Positions 11,015 to 21,407 of a stretch of DNA of 64,000 nt are shown piece by piece (within the stretch, counting starts at the first letter, position 1; the number at the start of each line of letters is the position of its first letter). The notes below the pieces were generated by a model. The model was given only the letters and a program-made list of their open reading frames with translations, was not told where the DNA came from and ran no database searches. Where the stretch lies: assembly GCF_037325665.1 (NCBI RefSeq), contig NC_090250.1, forward strand, positions 41,536,244-41,600,243, written 5' to 3'. A program made the position numbers and the translations under genes. Source of the stretch: Littorina saxatilis (Eukaryota > Mollusca > Gastropoda > Littorinimorpha > Littorinidae).

Positions 11015-11708
11015 GTGTGTGTTGAGCGATTCAGACTAAACTACTGGACCGATCTTTATGAAATTTGACATGAGAGTTCCTGGGAATGATATCCCCGGAC
11101 GTTTTTTTTTCTTTTTTTCGATAAATGTCTTTGATGACGTCATATCCGGCTTTTTGTAAAAGTTGAGGCGGCTCTGTCACACCCTCATTTGTCAATAAAA
11201 TTGATTGAAATTTTGGCCAAGCAATCTTCGACAAAGGCCGGACTTCGGTATTGCATTTCAGTTTGGTGGCTTAAAAATTAATTAATGACTTTGGTCATTA
11301 AAAATCTATATTTTTATAAAACGATCCAAATTTACGTTCATCTTATTCTTCATCATTTTCTGATTCCCAAAACATATAAATATGTTATATTCGGATTAAA
11401 AACAAGCTCTGAAATTATGATTAACATTAAATTTCCGAAATCGTTTCAAAAACTATTTCATCTTATTCCTTGTCGGTTCCTGATTCCAAAAACATATAGA
11501 TATGATATGTTTGGAATAAAAACACGCTCAGAAAGTTAAAACGAAGAGAGGTACAGTAAAGCGTGCTATGAAGCACAGCGCAACCGCTGCCGCGCCAAAC
11601 AGGCTCGTCATTTTCACTGCCTTTTGCACTAGCGGCGGACTACGTTCAGTTTCATTCTGTGAGTTCCACAGCTTGACTAAATGTAGTAATTTCGCCTTAC
11701 GCGACTTG
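10917..11708 (+). mobile_element. Helentron-like non-autonomous element (H3)
   Basis: Same termini as H1 (ACATTTAGTCAAG to TTACGCGACTTG) with a short (GT)n. Five T residues lie on each side. The empty site in the right copy (near 37830) has eight in a row, so the insertion added the element plus two T. H3 is shorter than H1 through loss of internal sequence. Confidence 0.83.
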
Positions 11709-12114
11709 TTTTTGCATCCATTATCTTTTTCCGTGCCTGCTTTTGTTAAGTTTATTTACTTTAGCCACAGAGTTTTCTTTCAGTTCCTCTTTAATTTGCC
11801 GTGAATACTTTGTCTCTTTGCAAATGTTACGAAATAGGGTTTGTCTTCTTTTACTAAAGCATTATATCTACTTCCCTGAGGTAACGGGAAAAAGAAAACA
11901 TTTGCATTTAAAGCAAACCTTTACATTAAATCTTTTTTTCAATCTTATTCATTGAAAGTCTGTTCAACATTCTTGGACCTGGTTCGGACTTAGGGATTAT
12001 ATTTCATCTTTGAAGCTTCAAATTGATGATTTTATTTATAAATTAATATTCTGCCTCAAATTAGATGTGTACTGGCCTTACTTGCAGGCTACATGGGATA
12101 CGAGCATCCATTAA
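11709..12114. other. Unique flank before satellite; no gene seen
   Basis: Shared with 37837-38227 in the right copy at a few percent difference. AT-rich, with no recognised coding or RNA feature. Confidence 0.5.
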
Positions 12115-13985
12115 CATAGACACATACCACAAATCTGGCCAGGTTTGTGCACGGGGAACGAGCATTCCTTCACGCAGACACATGTAACAAATCTGGCCAG
12201 GTTTGTACACGGGGAACGAGCATCCCTTCACGCAGACACATGTAACAAATCTGGCCAGACTTGTACACGGGAAACGAGCATCCCTTCACGCAGAAAAATG
12301 TAACAAATCTGGCCAGGTTTGTACACGGGAAACGAGCATCCCTTCACGCAGACACATGTAACAAATCTGGCCAGACTTGTACACGGGAAACGAGCATCCC
12401 TTCACGCAGACACATGTAACAAATCTGGCCAGGTTTGTACACGGGGAACGAGCATCCCTTCACACTGACACATGTAACAAATCTGGCCAGACTTGTACAC
12501 GGGAAACGAGCATCCCTTCATGCAGACACATGTAACAAATCTGGCCAGACTTGTACACGGGAAACTAGCATCCCTTCACGCAGACACATGTAACAAATCT
12601 GGCCAGGTTTGTGCACGGGGAACGAGCATCCCTTCACGCAGACACATGTAACAAATCAGGCCAGGTTTGTACACGGGGAACGAGCATCCCTTCACGCAGA
12701 CACATGTAACAAATCAGGCCAGGTTTGTACACGGGGAACGAGCATCCCTTCACGCAGACACATGTAACAAATCTGGCCAGACTTGTACACGGGAAACGAG
12801 CATCCCTTCACGCAGACACATGTAACAAATCTGGCCAGGTTTGTACACGGGGAACGAGCATCCCTTCACGTAGACACATGTAACAAATCTGGCCAGGTTT
12901 GTGCACGGGAAACGAGCATCCCTTCACGCAGACACATGTAACAAATCTGGCCAGGTTTGTACACGGGGAACGAGCATCCTTTCACGTAGACACATGTAAC
13001 AAATCTGGCCAGGTTTGTACACGGGGAACGAGCATCCCTTCACGCAGACACATGTAACAAATCTGGCCAGGTTTGTACACGGGGAACGAGCATCCCTTCA
13101 CGCAGACACATGTAGCAAATCTGGCCAGACTTGTACACGGGGAACGAGCATCCCTTCACGCAGACACATGTAACAAATATGGCCAGGTTTGTACACGGGG
13201 AACGAGCATCCCTTCACGCAGACACATGTAACAAATCTGGCCAGAGTTGTACACGGGAAACGAGCATCCCTTCACGCAGACACATGTAACAAATCTGGCC
13301 AGACTTGTACACGGGGAACGAGCATCCCTTCACGCAGACACATGTAACAAATCTGGCCAGACTTGTACACGGGAAACGAGCATCCCTTCACGCAGAAAAA
13401 TGTAACAAATCTGGCCAGGTTTGTACACGGAAAACGAGCATCCCTTCACGCAGACACATGTAACAAATCTGGCCAGACTTGTACGTGGGATACGAGCATC
13501 CCTCCACATAGAAAAATACCACAAATCTGGCCAGAGTTGTACGTGGTATACGAGCAACCCTCCACGTAGAAACATACCACAAATCTTGCCAGACTTGTAC
13601 GTGGTATAGGAGCATCCCTCCACATAGAAAATACCACAAATCTGGCCAGACTCGTACGTGGTATACGAGCATCCCTCCACATAGAAAAATACCACAAATC
13701 TGGCCAGACTTGTACGTGGTATACGAGCATCCCTCCACATAGAAAAATACCACAAATCTGGCCAGACTCGTACGTGGTATACGAGCATCCCTCCACATAG
13801 AAAAATACCACAAATCTGGCCAGACTTGTTCGTGGGATACGAGCATCCCTCCACGTAAAAAATTACCACAAATCTGGCCAGACTTGTACGTGGTATACGA
13901 GAATCCCTCCACATAGAAAAATACCACAAGTCTGGCCAGACTTGTACGTGGTATACGAGCATCCCTCCACGTAGAAACATACTAA
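12115..13985. repeat. 58-bp tandem satellite, two subfamilies (left array)
   Basis: About 32 head-to-tail units of 58 bp. Subfamily A (about 12115-13490) reads GACACATGTAACAAATCTGG, then a central TTGTACACGGGGAACG and CATCCCTTCACGCA. Subfamily B (about 13490-13985) keeps the same period but has TACGTGGTATACG and CCTCCACATAGAAA. Units differ by a few substitutions such as CCAGGTTTG versus CCAGACTTG. Because 58 is not a multiple of 3 and the units have few stops, long frames open on both strands (for example 13330-13980); these are artefacts, not genes. Confidence 0.95.
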
Positions 13986-14762
13986 CATCTACAGGCTGGC
14001 TGCTGTCATTACAGAGTGGGAATACTTTGCTGAATTAATGTTCTACATTACACCTATGTCAGTCTTTAAATTCAAATTCAGAAAAGAAATCCCCGCGCTA
14101 CGCGTGCATGACGCAGCAAGACTGTACTTTTTTTGGGTGTGTGCCCAAGAAGAAGGATGAATCTATCCTATGTATATACAAAAAAATATATATATATATA
14201 AAATATATACAAAAAAATACCAGGCCAGATCTATGGTGGTCAATATGATGAGTTGCGCTGGAAGGACGGTAGCTTTTTAAAAACAAAAATGTGTGGGACT
14301 GGTCGGTCAATCAGATAACTTAAACGTAAGGGAAGGCAGACCCAGCAAAAGGCAGGCGGTGCAACTTTTTCAGACAAAGAGAGCTGACAATTATTTTTCT
14401 TCTTCGTCATTTCTAAAAGTTTCCGCTCACAATGTAATATTGTTTTCATTCTTTTCTCCCTCGTCGGATTAGCGCCGACGGATGTCGCCGGTTTTTTTTC
14501 TGACATTTTTTTCTGGTATTTTCCGGTTGGTATTTCATATAATAGAACATGAACTCTGAGGTGGCAATCGCAAACAATGACTCGTTTCGAGGACGAGAAT
14601 GCCTTTTGTGTGTCATATTTTCGCCAAATTGCTACAACCTGCTACAGCTAGCCTATTGTGCCAAGCATGTCAAAAGCTCAAGTTAAACTCAAGACCAACA
14701 AACTCGCAATGACACTGAAGGAATAAGGGATGCAACCGAATAGTCATTTTAAGGTGAGAACT
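13986..14762. other. Unique sequence; no gene seen
   Basis: It starts with ACATCTACAGGCTGGCTGCTG, a motif echoed in the 68-bp satellite region at about 17320. Shared with 46580-47968 (interrupted there by two insertions) and 50671 onward. No coding, RNA or repeat feature recognised. Position 14621 is where the right copy has 2.7 kb more. Confidence 0.5.
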
Positions 14763-14889
14763 ATGGCAATCCGTTTGTAAAGAACTCAAAGTTTGTGTGT
14801 TTGATCTAAATAATGCATTATTTATTTAAATAATGAATTATTTAGATCATACACACAAAAACTTAGTTTCTTTACAAACGGATTGCCAT
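14763..14889. repeat. Near-perfect 127-bp inverted repeat (foldback)
   Basis: The left arm starts ATGGCAATCCGTTTGTAAAG and the right arm ends CTTTACAAACGGATTGCCAT. The centre is an AT-rich palindrome around ATTTATTTAAATAATG. The arms are about 60 bp with a few mismatches and almost no loop. An identical structure in the right copy is at 50812-50938. It may be a short foldback transposon; no flanking duplication was identified. Confidence 0.85.
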
Positions 14890-15044
14890 ATATCTCATCT
14901 TCAAAGCTTTTCCAGCTCAGACTTAAAGAGCCGACTGTCAGAAATAGAGTGCTGTCGTCGACAAACATGCAAGATTTGAACCATTACTTTCTGTAAGAGT
15001 TAGACATTCATTTATACAACTGTAGCAGTTTTCCTATTCTAATT

Positions 15045-15352
15045 ATTTTTGTTTTTGTTGCTTAACGCCCAGCCGTCCACGAAGGGCCATATCAGGGCGG
15101 TGCTGCTTTGACATATAACGTGCGCCACACACAAGACAGAAGTCGCAGCACAGGCTTCATGTCTCACCCAGTCACATTATTCTGACACAGGACCAACCAG
15201 TCCTAGCACTAACCCCATAATGCCAGACGCCAAGCGGAGCAGCCACTAGATTGCCAATTTTAAAGTCTTAGGTATGACCCGGCCGGGGTTCGCATCCACG
15301 ACCTCCCGATCACGGGGCGGACGCCTTACCACAAGGCCAACCGTGCCGGTCC
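15045..15352 (-). mobile_element. tRNA-derived SINE, family 2 (left copy, second locus)
   Basis: Reverse orientation copy of the 10167 SINE. The tRNA-like head is at the right end (B box read as GGTTCGAACCC on the minus strand, here with a decayed GGGGTTCGCATCC form on plus). A 12-bp target duplication (CCTATTCTAATT, then CCTATTTTAAAT) flanks it. The right copy at 51094-51400 keeps identical duplications. Confidence 0.92.
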
Positions 15353-15514
15353 CCTATTTTAAATGAGTTCTATTCAAATTCATCATTTGCCGGCGAAAAA
15401 CTATACAGATTGTAGGTAGGAACAAAAATACGTACTTTAAATTCTGTAAGCTAACGTCTATTTTCTGTCCAGCATTGGAGATATGATGTGAGGTGTGTGC
15501 ACTTTTCTCTAAAT

Positions 15515-15765
15515 GTGACCCTCCACCACGAAATGACTCGCATGTCACCTTTGCATGATTTTCATATGTTTACATTTCCCTAAAGAATTGTTTATGCTCT
15601 ATCCAATGGTGAAAACCGTTTAAGAAAAGAGCGAAAATTGTTTGAGTTATAAGCATGTGACTAAGGTGACCCTCAAACTGTTACCAGACATTCCCCGGAC
15701 TTATATTAAGCCTAGCGCAGAACCACGCGAGGTGACATGCGACTCACTTCGTGGTGGAGGGTCAC
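15515..15765. mobile_element. MITE with about 35-bp terminal inverted repeats (left copy)
   Basis: A 251-bp element starting GTGACCCTCCACCACGAAAT and ending with its inverse (…GTGGTGGAGGGTCAC), with AAAT duplicated on both sides (15511-15514, 15766-15769). No coding capacity. The orthologue is 51563-51809. Its internal segment around the words CTATCCAATGGTGAAAACCG is also found inverted inside the LINE-tail insertion at about 47550-47600. Confidence 0.9.
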
Positions 15766-16229
15766 AAATTAACGCTGATATCTAGTCTCCCTTGCATTGT
15801 GTTTGTTCCCAAGTGCCTGTACTTCTAAAATCTGTCTGCTGTCTAAACTAACCTTCTTTACCTAAACTGCCAGCCCGGCTGACTGATCTCTAAGTAGGAA
15901 AGTCACGAGAAGAAAGACGACTTCCACAAGACACGAAAATCACTCGGATGGATACACGAAGCCCACACTTGGTTGAACTTTTCCACAACTACTGTAGAAA
16001 GTGACTAGTCAAGACGAATACATGAGAATCTAGTCATGTCAAGACCCTTGCCATTTTGGACGGCCCTGACTCCCCATCAGCTGATGGGTTTTTTCACGTC
16101 AAGTGTGGATTGATTGTGCGATTGTGTGTTTTGTCATTTGTGCGAGCCTCTGTCAGATACCCTATTAAAATAGCGCTAGATGTATCTACAGCAGGGACGG
16201 ATGGGTCTGACGCCGAAACAGTGAACTAT
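15766..16229. other. Unique sequence to the end of the duplication; no gene seen
   Basis: Colinear with 51810-52215 and, after a 1.2-kb gap, with 53409-53503. No coding frame is supported. Confidence 0.5.
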
Positions 16230-16580
16230 GGATGTATCTACCAAACAGTGCTCTGTCTAAAAATGAGCACTCCATTGAGAAAGTATCTGAGCACCGTTTA
16301 CTGGGACTTACTGTAGATAATAATCTCAAATGGCAGACTCACATCAATGGAATCTGCAAAAAAATTGCTAAAAACCTGTTTCTTTTGTCAAAGTTACAAA
16401 GCATTATTAATCTAGACACAAGAAAACTATTTTACAATGCCCACATAAAACCCCATATTGATTATGCTTCCATAGTATGGGACGGGTGAAGTGAAGTTCA
16501 CTTGAAGAAGCTGAAATCGCTCCAGCGTAGAGCTGCTAAACTAGTTCTGCCCAGTCATCACAGTGCACTGAAGCTATGGG
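16230..16580 (+). mobile_element. Non-LTR retrotransposon fragment (reverse transcriptase thumb region)
   Basis: Translation gives LLGLTVDNNLKWQTHINGIC, then SKLQSIINLDTRKLFYNAHI and KPHIDYASIVWDG, the region following the reverse transcriptase fingers/palm in Jockey/I-type LINEs. A TGA interrupts at about 16487 and similarity continues (KKLKSLQRRAAKLVLPSHHS). Both ends are truncated. It begins at the breakpoint of the duplication. Confidence 0.8.
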
Positions 16581-16860
16581 CTATGGTTTATGAGGGAAAG
16601 CCATGATGATTTAATCTCGCTTGATTTCCGACTGAACATGAAAGTGTGTATCGATCGACGGGTTCCGTTTTGTTTCGAAACATATAGGACACGGAGGCAG
16701 GAGTAACAGTCACGACAAATGTTTCTAGTGCCGCTTTTTTCACTGACTTTCGCTATGAAAGATACTATTCTTCCTTTCATCACTACAACATCACATATTC
16801 ACGTCTATGATTTGGTATGCACAAAGGGGATCCTTCCACTTTGACACGTACTAAATATCA
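16581..16860. other. No feature recognised
   Basis: Anonymous sequence between the LINE fragment and the 68-bp satellite. Confidence 0.4.
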
Positions 16861-17220
16861 GCAGCCTGGCTGCGGCTTTCTGTGGTGAGTAGGTCGTCCT
16901 TGAACTTGGACGCATTCCAAAATAACCAACAGCCTGGCTGCGGCTTTCTGTGGTGAGTAGGTCGTCCTTGAACTTGGACGCATTCCAAAATAACCAACAG
17001 CCTGGCTGCGGCTTTCTGTGGTGAGTAGGTCGTCCTTGAACTTGGACGCATTCCAAAATAACCAACAGCCTGGCTGCGGCTTTCTGTGGTGAGTAGGTCG
17101 TCCTTGAACTTGGACGCATTCCAAAATAACCAACAGCCTGGCTGCGGCTTTCTGTGGTGAGTAGGTCGTCCTTGAACTTGGACGCATTCCAAAATAATCA
17201 ACTGCTTTTTGTGGTGTATT
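16861..17220. repeat. 68-bp tandem satellite, five units
   Basis: Near-identical units start with AGCCTGGCTGCGGCTTTCTG at 16863, 16931, 16999, 17067 and 17135, each exactly 68 bp on, followed by a decayed sixth. Each contains GAGTAGGTCGTCCTTGAACT and GGACGCATTCCAAAATAACC. The motif order (GGCTGG…, accession of GACGCATTCC) loosely resembles the 58-bp satellite's flank at 13990. The long minus-strand frames here are repeat artefacts. Confidence 0.93.
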
Positions 17221-17259
17221 AAAACATTTAGTCAAAACTTGACAACCGTAAATGTAAAA
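17221..17259 (-). mobile_element. Solo Helentron-like terminal hairpin remnant
   Basis: AAAACATTTAGTCAAAACTT followed shortly by GTAAATGTAAAA is the family's 5' terminal hairpin in reverse, slightly rearranged, with the rest of the element missing. It separates the 68-bp array from a decayed satellite-like unit at about 17260-17350. Confidence 0.6.
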
Positions 17260-17359
17260 TCCAGCCTGACTGCTTTCTTGTGTGAGTGGGACAACCTTCC
17301 ATGCGGACACGTACCAAAATTCAACAGGCTGGCTGCTGTCTGTGGATAGTGGCAATGTT

Positions 17360-18479
17360 ATTATGAGTTATTTCTAATATGCTGACTGTTAGCAAATGAT
17401 AACAAGACATGTCGAGAAAAAAGATATCAAGCATGAGCCTTTTAGGCGAATGCTGATATCGTTTGTGAGAATTCTCGTGACCCGAGTCAGCCAATCAGAG
17501 TAACACACCTGACGTGATGAATATTCACAGGTCAAATGCCTTTGACACACAACAATCTCACAAGATAAACCATGTTGAACATGCGTTTCGGTTGCTTCGC
17601 TTTTTTTCGTTGAACAGAGAGCGACAGATTTAGAACCGACTCCAGACGGATGGGAAATGACGTAAAGATACATTTGATGTAAAGCGAGTGGCGCAATTTC
17701 ACTTGATTTTTCCGAACTTTGATCATTTAGATTTCAAGTGAGCGGTCGGCATTGCACACTCAGACGATGGGCGGTGCCTTGCTGTTCCGTTACGCACCCA
17801 CCGACAAAACTCGCTTTTCGGTATTTTTTAGATAAAGAGAGTATTACCTGACAGCATTTGAAGTGTCATTCTTTAGAATAAATCACGCTGATATTGTTGA
17901 ATTACATTTTTACTTTGTCTTGTTAATTTTTAGCGTGATAAACAAAAAGGGTCCCTGCCTGAACGTTATAACATTTAGAGGGTCACCTAGAATCCGTCCT
18001 GATTGGTCAAAAAGCCATATGGGGCACTGAATTGGTAATAAATCGAATTAATGTTGTCAACTGACACGGGTGTAAACGGCCGGTCTTTATCTGTGCACGC
18101 TTCAACTGAAATGTTTATCTGGCGTTGGTTCATATGGTTACTTTTGTCAAAAGTTGCATTTAGCACACTCGGGTGTTTTCGTACAGTCAGGTTTGAATTT
18201 ACAGACCATAGCGGGGTTGGAAAAGGATGGGAACTTTATTAAAGGTACAATACTTTGCGAATGAAAGGTCATATACACTACCACAAACCTGTCCAGATGG
18301 ATAGTCAACATCAGCAGCCGGGCTCCTTCCTATGCAGAGTACAGATATTGCTGCATTGATTACGTTCATTACATATGTATCAAACCGGGAAATTATTTCT
18401 AAAAACAAATCACCCAGCAGACTGAGCCTTTGAATTTTTATATATGTCCGAATCGTTTACACGGGAAGTACTGTATCAT
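17360..18479. other. No gene recognised
   Basis: Mixed-composition unique sequence. A faint satellite-like patch lies near 18275-18340 (ACCACAAACCTGTCCAGATG). Short frames show no recognisable domain. Confidence 0.45.
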
Positions 18480-18930
18480 GGGCGGATCCAGGGGGGTTTC
18501 CGGACCCCCCCCCCTCCCCCCTAACCTAAACAAAAGAAGAAGAAAAAAATATTTACAAAATAAATAAATTTGAAAATAAAAAAAACCAATGGCTCAGATT
18601 GCACCAGATTGCTCCACTTTCCTTGATTTTTATCAACATTTTCCGGGGGGAGGCCCCCTAGGCGCCGGCCTTTGTCTTCTGAATGACGGTTTTGGAAGGT
18701 AGTTGGGTAATTTGCTGGCTCCGGTTGCACCTGATCAGTCAATTTTACTTGTTTTTATCCAAATTTGTCTTCTTAAATTTCGTTTTTTGAAGGTGTATTA
18801 CGGGAAGTTTTTTGGCTCAGATTGCACCAGATTGCTCCATTTTCGCATCCGCAACTAAACGCTTCGCGTCGTCGAATTCTCCCTAAAAGAAATTTGGAAA
18901 AAAAAAACCCACCTTAAAAATGATGTGAGT
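18480..18930. mobile_element. MITE-like element related to 63535-63956, one end lost
   Basis: It starts GGGCGGATCCAGGGG with a poly-C run. It shares the blocks CTCAGATTGCACCAGATTGC (twice), GCTTCGCGTCGTCGAATTCT and AAAAATGATGTGA with the complete element at 63535. The right terminal CCGCCCCTG is not present. Confidence 0.75.
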
Positions 18931-19640
18931 ATCTTTAACATTAGTTCCACCGCCCTGACAAAGTGTCGGCATTGTCATCTTTGGCATTGCTTAGAATGGT
19001 GAGACGCTGCATTATTACTTTCGCGCTTGATTTCAGTCCGCTGTGAAGTTTGGCTTCTTCTTTTTCATGTGAGTACACTTTAGAAACTGATCCTTCATAC
19101 CAAAACGCAAAAATAACATGCATTCGTACCGTTAGTTTGGCTATATAAACACTGCAGATCGATTTTAGGTTGTCCGCCTTTTCGTATTGTATTTGAGAAA
19201 TTGTTGGGCCCAGCGGAGTTCCTGCGGCGAACTGCAAACTTCGTCACGTCAACAACCTTGACAGTCTAGCATGGCAAAGGGAACGCACAAGAAGAAGTAT
19301 TATATTTATATTGCATGTTTGCCTTAGTCACACAAGGAATGAGAATTAATCAGCAATTGGCTTTCTCGTTCTTCGTGCACCTTCATTTTCGTGTGTGTTT
19401 TATTCTTTATTATGTCTCAGTCTACGTTCCGTGTTTCTGATGGGAGTACAAGTGCACTAAATACAGTGCATTAACGTTAAGAGGTGTAATTTAAGGATTC
19501 AAAGAATCCTGTGTCGGAATAAAACGATTTATTGGCTACATGTGTTTGTCTAATTTATATGGGACCGAACAGTTTCCTTGAATATTTACGTTAAAGAGTC
19601 ATTTGACTTTTTTGTATCAGCTTTTTCCCCTGGGCCCGGT
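18931..19640. other. No gene recognised
   Basis: Unique sequence. A 98-residue minus-strand frame (18941-19237) has no recognisable family signature and is not claimed. Confidence 0.4.
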
Positions 19641-19828
19641 AATATGTAGCTAGTCATCGGTCGGCTGACCGTGAAACTGACGGTGGGTCGACGTTGAACC
19701 GCAAAAGTCAGTAATATGAGCGCGAACAACTGCCGGTCCAACTGAAAACAGTCGCCCGACTGCGGTTGGGCTTACAGGCACCTTTTTCGGTCGATCGACC
19801 GCAGTGCAGGTAAACAAAGGGACTTGTT

Positions 19829-20662
19829 TTAACTTTCTGAGCGTGTTTTTAATCCAAACATATCATATCTATATGTTTTTAGAATCAGGAACCGACAAGG
19901 AATAAGATGAAAGTGTTTTTAAATTGATTCCGATAATTTAATTTTGATAATAATTTTTATATATTTAATTTTCAGAGCTTGTTTTTAATTCAAATATAAC
20001 ATATTCATAGGTTTTTGGAATCAGCAAATGATGGAGAATAAGATGAACGTAAATTTGGATCGTTTTATAAAAACAATATTTTTTTTTACATTTTTCAGAT
20101 TTTTAATGATCAAAGTCATTAATTAATTTTTAAGCCACCAAGCTGAAATGCAATACCGAAGTCCGGGCTTCGTCGAAGATTACTTGACCAAAATTTCAAC
20201 CAATTTGGTTGAAAAATGAGGGCGTGACAGTGCCGCCTCAACTTTCACAAAAAGCCGGATATGACGTCATCAAAGACATTAAGGCCACACAAAAAATTTT
20301 GTCTGTTTCTGGTAACATGGCTAAAAAAAATAGGGTCGGTAGGTAGGGATTTTTATTTTTTTTATTTTTTTTTTTTTTACCCCAAATGTAGACCAATAAA
20401 ACTAACTTTAAAAATCGCGCAAAGAGACTGGATTCACTATACATAGAGACAAGACACTCAACACATTTACAAATCGTCAGCGGACTTTCGTTTTCACACG
20501 TTTTTGTTGTTCATTTTCTCACCCTGTCCTTTACCACCAAAAAAAAAAAAAAAATTTGAGTTTGGAAAAAAAAATTTAGGGTCGGCGCCGAAATTTAGGG
20601 TCGGTCGGGTGACCAGAAACAGACACTTTTTTTTTTGGGGCCTTATCAAAAAAACGATACCG
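19829..20662 (-). mobile_element. Truncated Helentron-like element carrying a MITE
   Basis: From TTTTAACTTTCTGAGCGTGT to GATATGACGTCATCAAAGAC this matches the internal half of the family seen at H2. It resumes after the MITE as TATCAAAAAAACG and then stops. Both the hairpin end and the CGACTTG end are missing. Confidence 0.8.
20282..20643. mobile_element. MITE with AGGCC termini and TA target duplication
   Basis: Inverted ends: AGGCCACACAAAAAATTTTG with GTCTGTTTCTGGT, against the reverse complement AGGCCCCAAAAAAAAAAGTG with TCTGTTTCTGGT. Internal motif TAGGGTCGG is repeated. TA lies on both sides and the interrupted Helentron-like sequence resumes after it. Relatives: 44716-44940 and decayed pieces around 42700-42960 and 45080-45265. 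Confidence 0.82.
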
Positions 20663-20840
20663 GTACCGCCAAAACAGGACCGGATGTTTACATCGGAAGT
20701 TGTAATGTTCTAAAAATACCACTGAGCGGTCTGACTGTCTAGTCAGCCGACTGTCAGTGCTACCGCGCTGCACATATTACCCGTCAAAACACGGCCGGTC
20801 AGCAGACTGCAGTCAACTGACTTGACAGTCAGCAGACTTA

Positions 20841-21407
20841 CGCATGTAAAACAGAAATTAAAACTGTTATTTTAATTTCATAACCGTTATTTTCATCTTT
20901 GCATTATTGAAATGCGATAACATGTGGAATCAACCCCCTATGAAAGTACAAACAAGACTGATGGCAATGCATGAAAGGATTTTATTAATTCTGACACATG
21001 CCACAAAGTAAAACGAATCAGAAAAAAATATATAATAAATGTATTATGATCTTGTATCCATGTTCAATTCAGCTGGATCCCGGCATACAACACGCACATG
21101 TGCCAAAGGCGATTTTTCTCAGCGATGTTTCACATGCGTCGATATGCGCGTCCGAGTGCGAATTATAGAAACCCATCAATCATAGACGTATTTGAATGAT
21201 CATCGATCCCTTAGCTTAATATTTAATTGGATTGGGAAAAGCCATGCCATGCATCTCTGAGAGAGAAAAGCTCACATGCCTCGTAATATTGTTTTAATGT
21301 GAACGGCAGGATTGAAAGATAAAGTGACGGAACAGGCTTCAACAATCGACAAAAGTCGATGACAGTCAGTCCTGCAACAGGAGCTCATCGCACAACGACG
21401 CACAAAA
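20841..21407. other. Upstream region of the PAN/galectin gene
   Basis: No coding feature. The promoter and 5' untranslated region of the gene starting at 21408 should lie in the right part; no unambiguous TATA box or initiator was identified. Confidence 0.4.

Larger units (their letters stand above)
1..16253. repeat. Left copy of a large direct segmental duplication
   Basis: Read directly: this stretch is colinear with 29531-53503 in the same orientation and nearly identical base for base outside insertions. Shared landmarks in order are the transposon end, the LINE, the Tc1-like element nested in an old Helentron-like element, a SINE, the 58-bp satellite, a foldback, a second SINE and a MITE. 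Present only here: SINE 6609-7019, Helitron 7129-8156 and Helentron-like elements at 8194-9094, 9154-10052 and 10917-11708. Homology stops at about 16253, where this copy runs into a LINE fragment. The left boundary is outside the window. Confidence 0.95.
19640..20840. repeat. Composite foldback-like region rich in GTCGGCTGAC/GTCAG words, with nested elements
   Basis: The outer parts (19640-19820 and 20660-20840) share inverted words such as GGTAATATGT/ACATATTACC and many CAGTC/GACTG repeats, suggesting an old foldback element. Its middle is filled by a Helentron-like fragment and a MITE. Boundaries are uncertain. Confidence 0.45.

Noticed and set aside
13330-13980. Long minus-strand frames (up to about 216 residues) over the 58-bp satellite
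   Set aside because: 58 is not divisible by 3 and the unit has few stops, so the same peptide motifs appear in rotation in every frame; a repeat artefact.
12115-13985. Possible CRISPR-like array
   Set aside because: The repeats are contiguous 58-bp units without unique spacers, in an animal genome; an ordinary satellite.
16805-17355. Minus-strand frames with repeating peptide over the 68-bp satellite
   Set aside because: Same effect of a stop-poor tandem unit; no start context or domain.
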